Origin: Dehalococcoidales bacterium
GTDB taxonomy: Bacteria; Chloroflexota; Dehalococcoidia; Dehalococcoidales; ARS1013
Assembly: GCA_030641585.1 (NCBI GenBank)
Contig: DAOWHE010000068.1
Coordinates: 1 to 6,083 of the forward strand
Direction of reading: 5' to 3'
Length of the DNA stretch: 6,083 nt
The notes beneath the pieces are model-generated. The model was not told the DNA's origin and did not search any database. It worked only from the letters and a program-made list of their open reading frames with translations. Positions within the stretch are counted from its first letter, which is position 1. Every line of letters begins with the position of its first letter. Position numbers and translations under genes: made by a program. Shown piece by piece: positions 5,693 to 6,083 of this stretch.

Positions 5693-6083
5693 GAGTTCTT
5701 CGCTGGGGATCTTATTTATATCCAGCCCGGGCATGGCTTCTCCCAGGTTTTTAGAAACTTCAGCAATAATCTGAGGGTCATTAAAATGAGTGGTGGCTTT
5801 GACGATGGCCCTGGCCATAGCCTCAGGGTTGGATGACTTAAATATACCCGAGCCAACAAAGACGCCCTCAGCGCCCAGCTGCATCATCAGGGCGGCATCG
5901 GCCGGGGTAGCCACCCCACCGGCGGCAAAATTGACCACCGGTAGTTTGCCCTTACTTTTAACCTCCACTACCAGCTCATGTGGAGCCGCCAGTTCCTTGG
6001 CGGCTGCCATCAGCTCCTCCTCAGGTGTGTTTTGGAGTTTGCGGATGCCGTCCATTACCGCCCGCATATGTCTTACGGCTTCA
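5672..6083 (-). CDS. pdxS: Pyridoxal 5'-phosphate synthase subunit PdxS, C-terminal part; runs off right edge
   Basis: PdxS builds pyridoxal phosphate from ribose 5-phosphate, glyceraldehyde 3-phosphate and ammonia supplied by the glutaminase PdxT. Only the last 136 or so residues of a roughly 293-residue protein are in the window. The frame stays open to the edge through EAVRHMRAVMDGIRKLQ, a conserved internal stretch, so the ATG at 6067-6065 is an internal methionine and not the start. The phosphate-binding loops NFAAGGVATPAD and GVFVGSGIFKSSNPE and the TTHFNDP segment identify the family clearly. The active-site lysines lie beyond the edge. The protein ends RGW-TAA, as is common for PdxS. 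The next gene downstream is not pdxT, so the partner must lie elsewhere. The identity is firm. Confidence 0.96.
   Translation of the reverse strand, partial: EAVRHMRAVMDGIRKLQNTPEEELMAAAKELAAPHELVVEVKSKGKLPVVNFAAGGVATPADAALMMQLGAEGVFVGSGIFKSSNPEAMARAIVKATTHFNDPQIIAEVSKNLGEAMPGLDINKIPSEELLAPRGW

Noticed and set aside
1..6083. Mobile elements, CRISPR arrays, toxin-antitoxin or defence genes
   Set aside because: No transposase or integrase motifs, repeat-spacer pattern, tRNA-like sequence or compositional break was seen. Genes are collinear and closely packed throughout.

Overview
This 6.1 kb window is an ordinary, tightly packed bacterial housekeeping segment. Every gene I can support lies on the minus strand, so transcription runs from high to low coordinates. 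The proteins resemble those of Chloroflexota, and the Dehalococcoidia are my best guess. The main reasons are the ThiD2-ThiE fusion, the large R3H-containing SpoIIIAA/Ycf45-like ATPase placed before tmk, and the mid-range G+C. That assignment is an inference from protein style; there is no rRNA or other marker in the window.

In transcription order the window holds: the 3' half of pdxS (vitamin B6 synthesis, cut by the window's right edge); a 507-residue P-loop ATPase with a C-terminal R3H domain; tmk (dTMP kinase); mnmA (tRNA 2-thiouridylase); rnhB (RNase HII); yraN (UPF0102 nuclease-like protein); a 75 bp gap with a possible promoter; a ThiD2-ThiE fusion (thiamine phosphate synthesis); and the first 72 codons of hppA (membrane ion-pumping pyrophosphatase), cut by the left edge.

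The block from the ATPase to yraN has the spacing of one operon: a 3 bp gap, a 4 bp ATGA overlap, a 41 bp overlap and a 4-10 bp overlap. It groups nucleotide supply, tRNA modification and nucleic-acid repair functions. thiDE and hppA may form a second transcript, 38 bp apart. There is no mobile element, CRISPR array, tRNA or rRNA, and no gene-free stretch longer than 80 bases.

The one striking feature is at the left end. A reading frame with a good ribosome binding site encodes a recognisable HppA N-terminus on both sides of an in-frame TAG at codon 33. The frame is intact across the stop, so a single base substitution (a sense codon such as GAG changed to TAG) explains it: a nonsense mutation, a sequencing or assembly error, or, less likely, readthrough. 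I found no convincing undescribed multi-gene system here.
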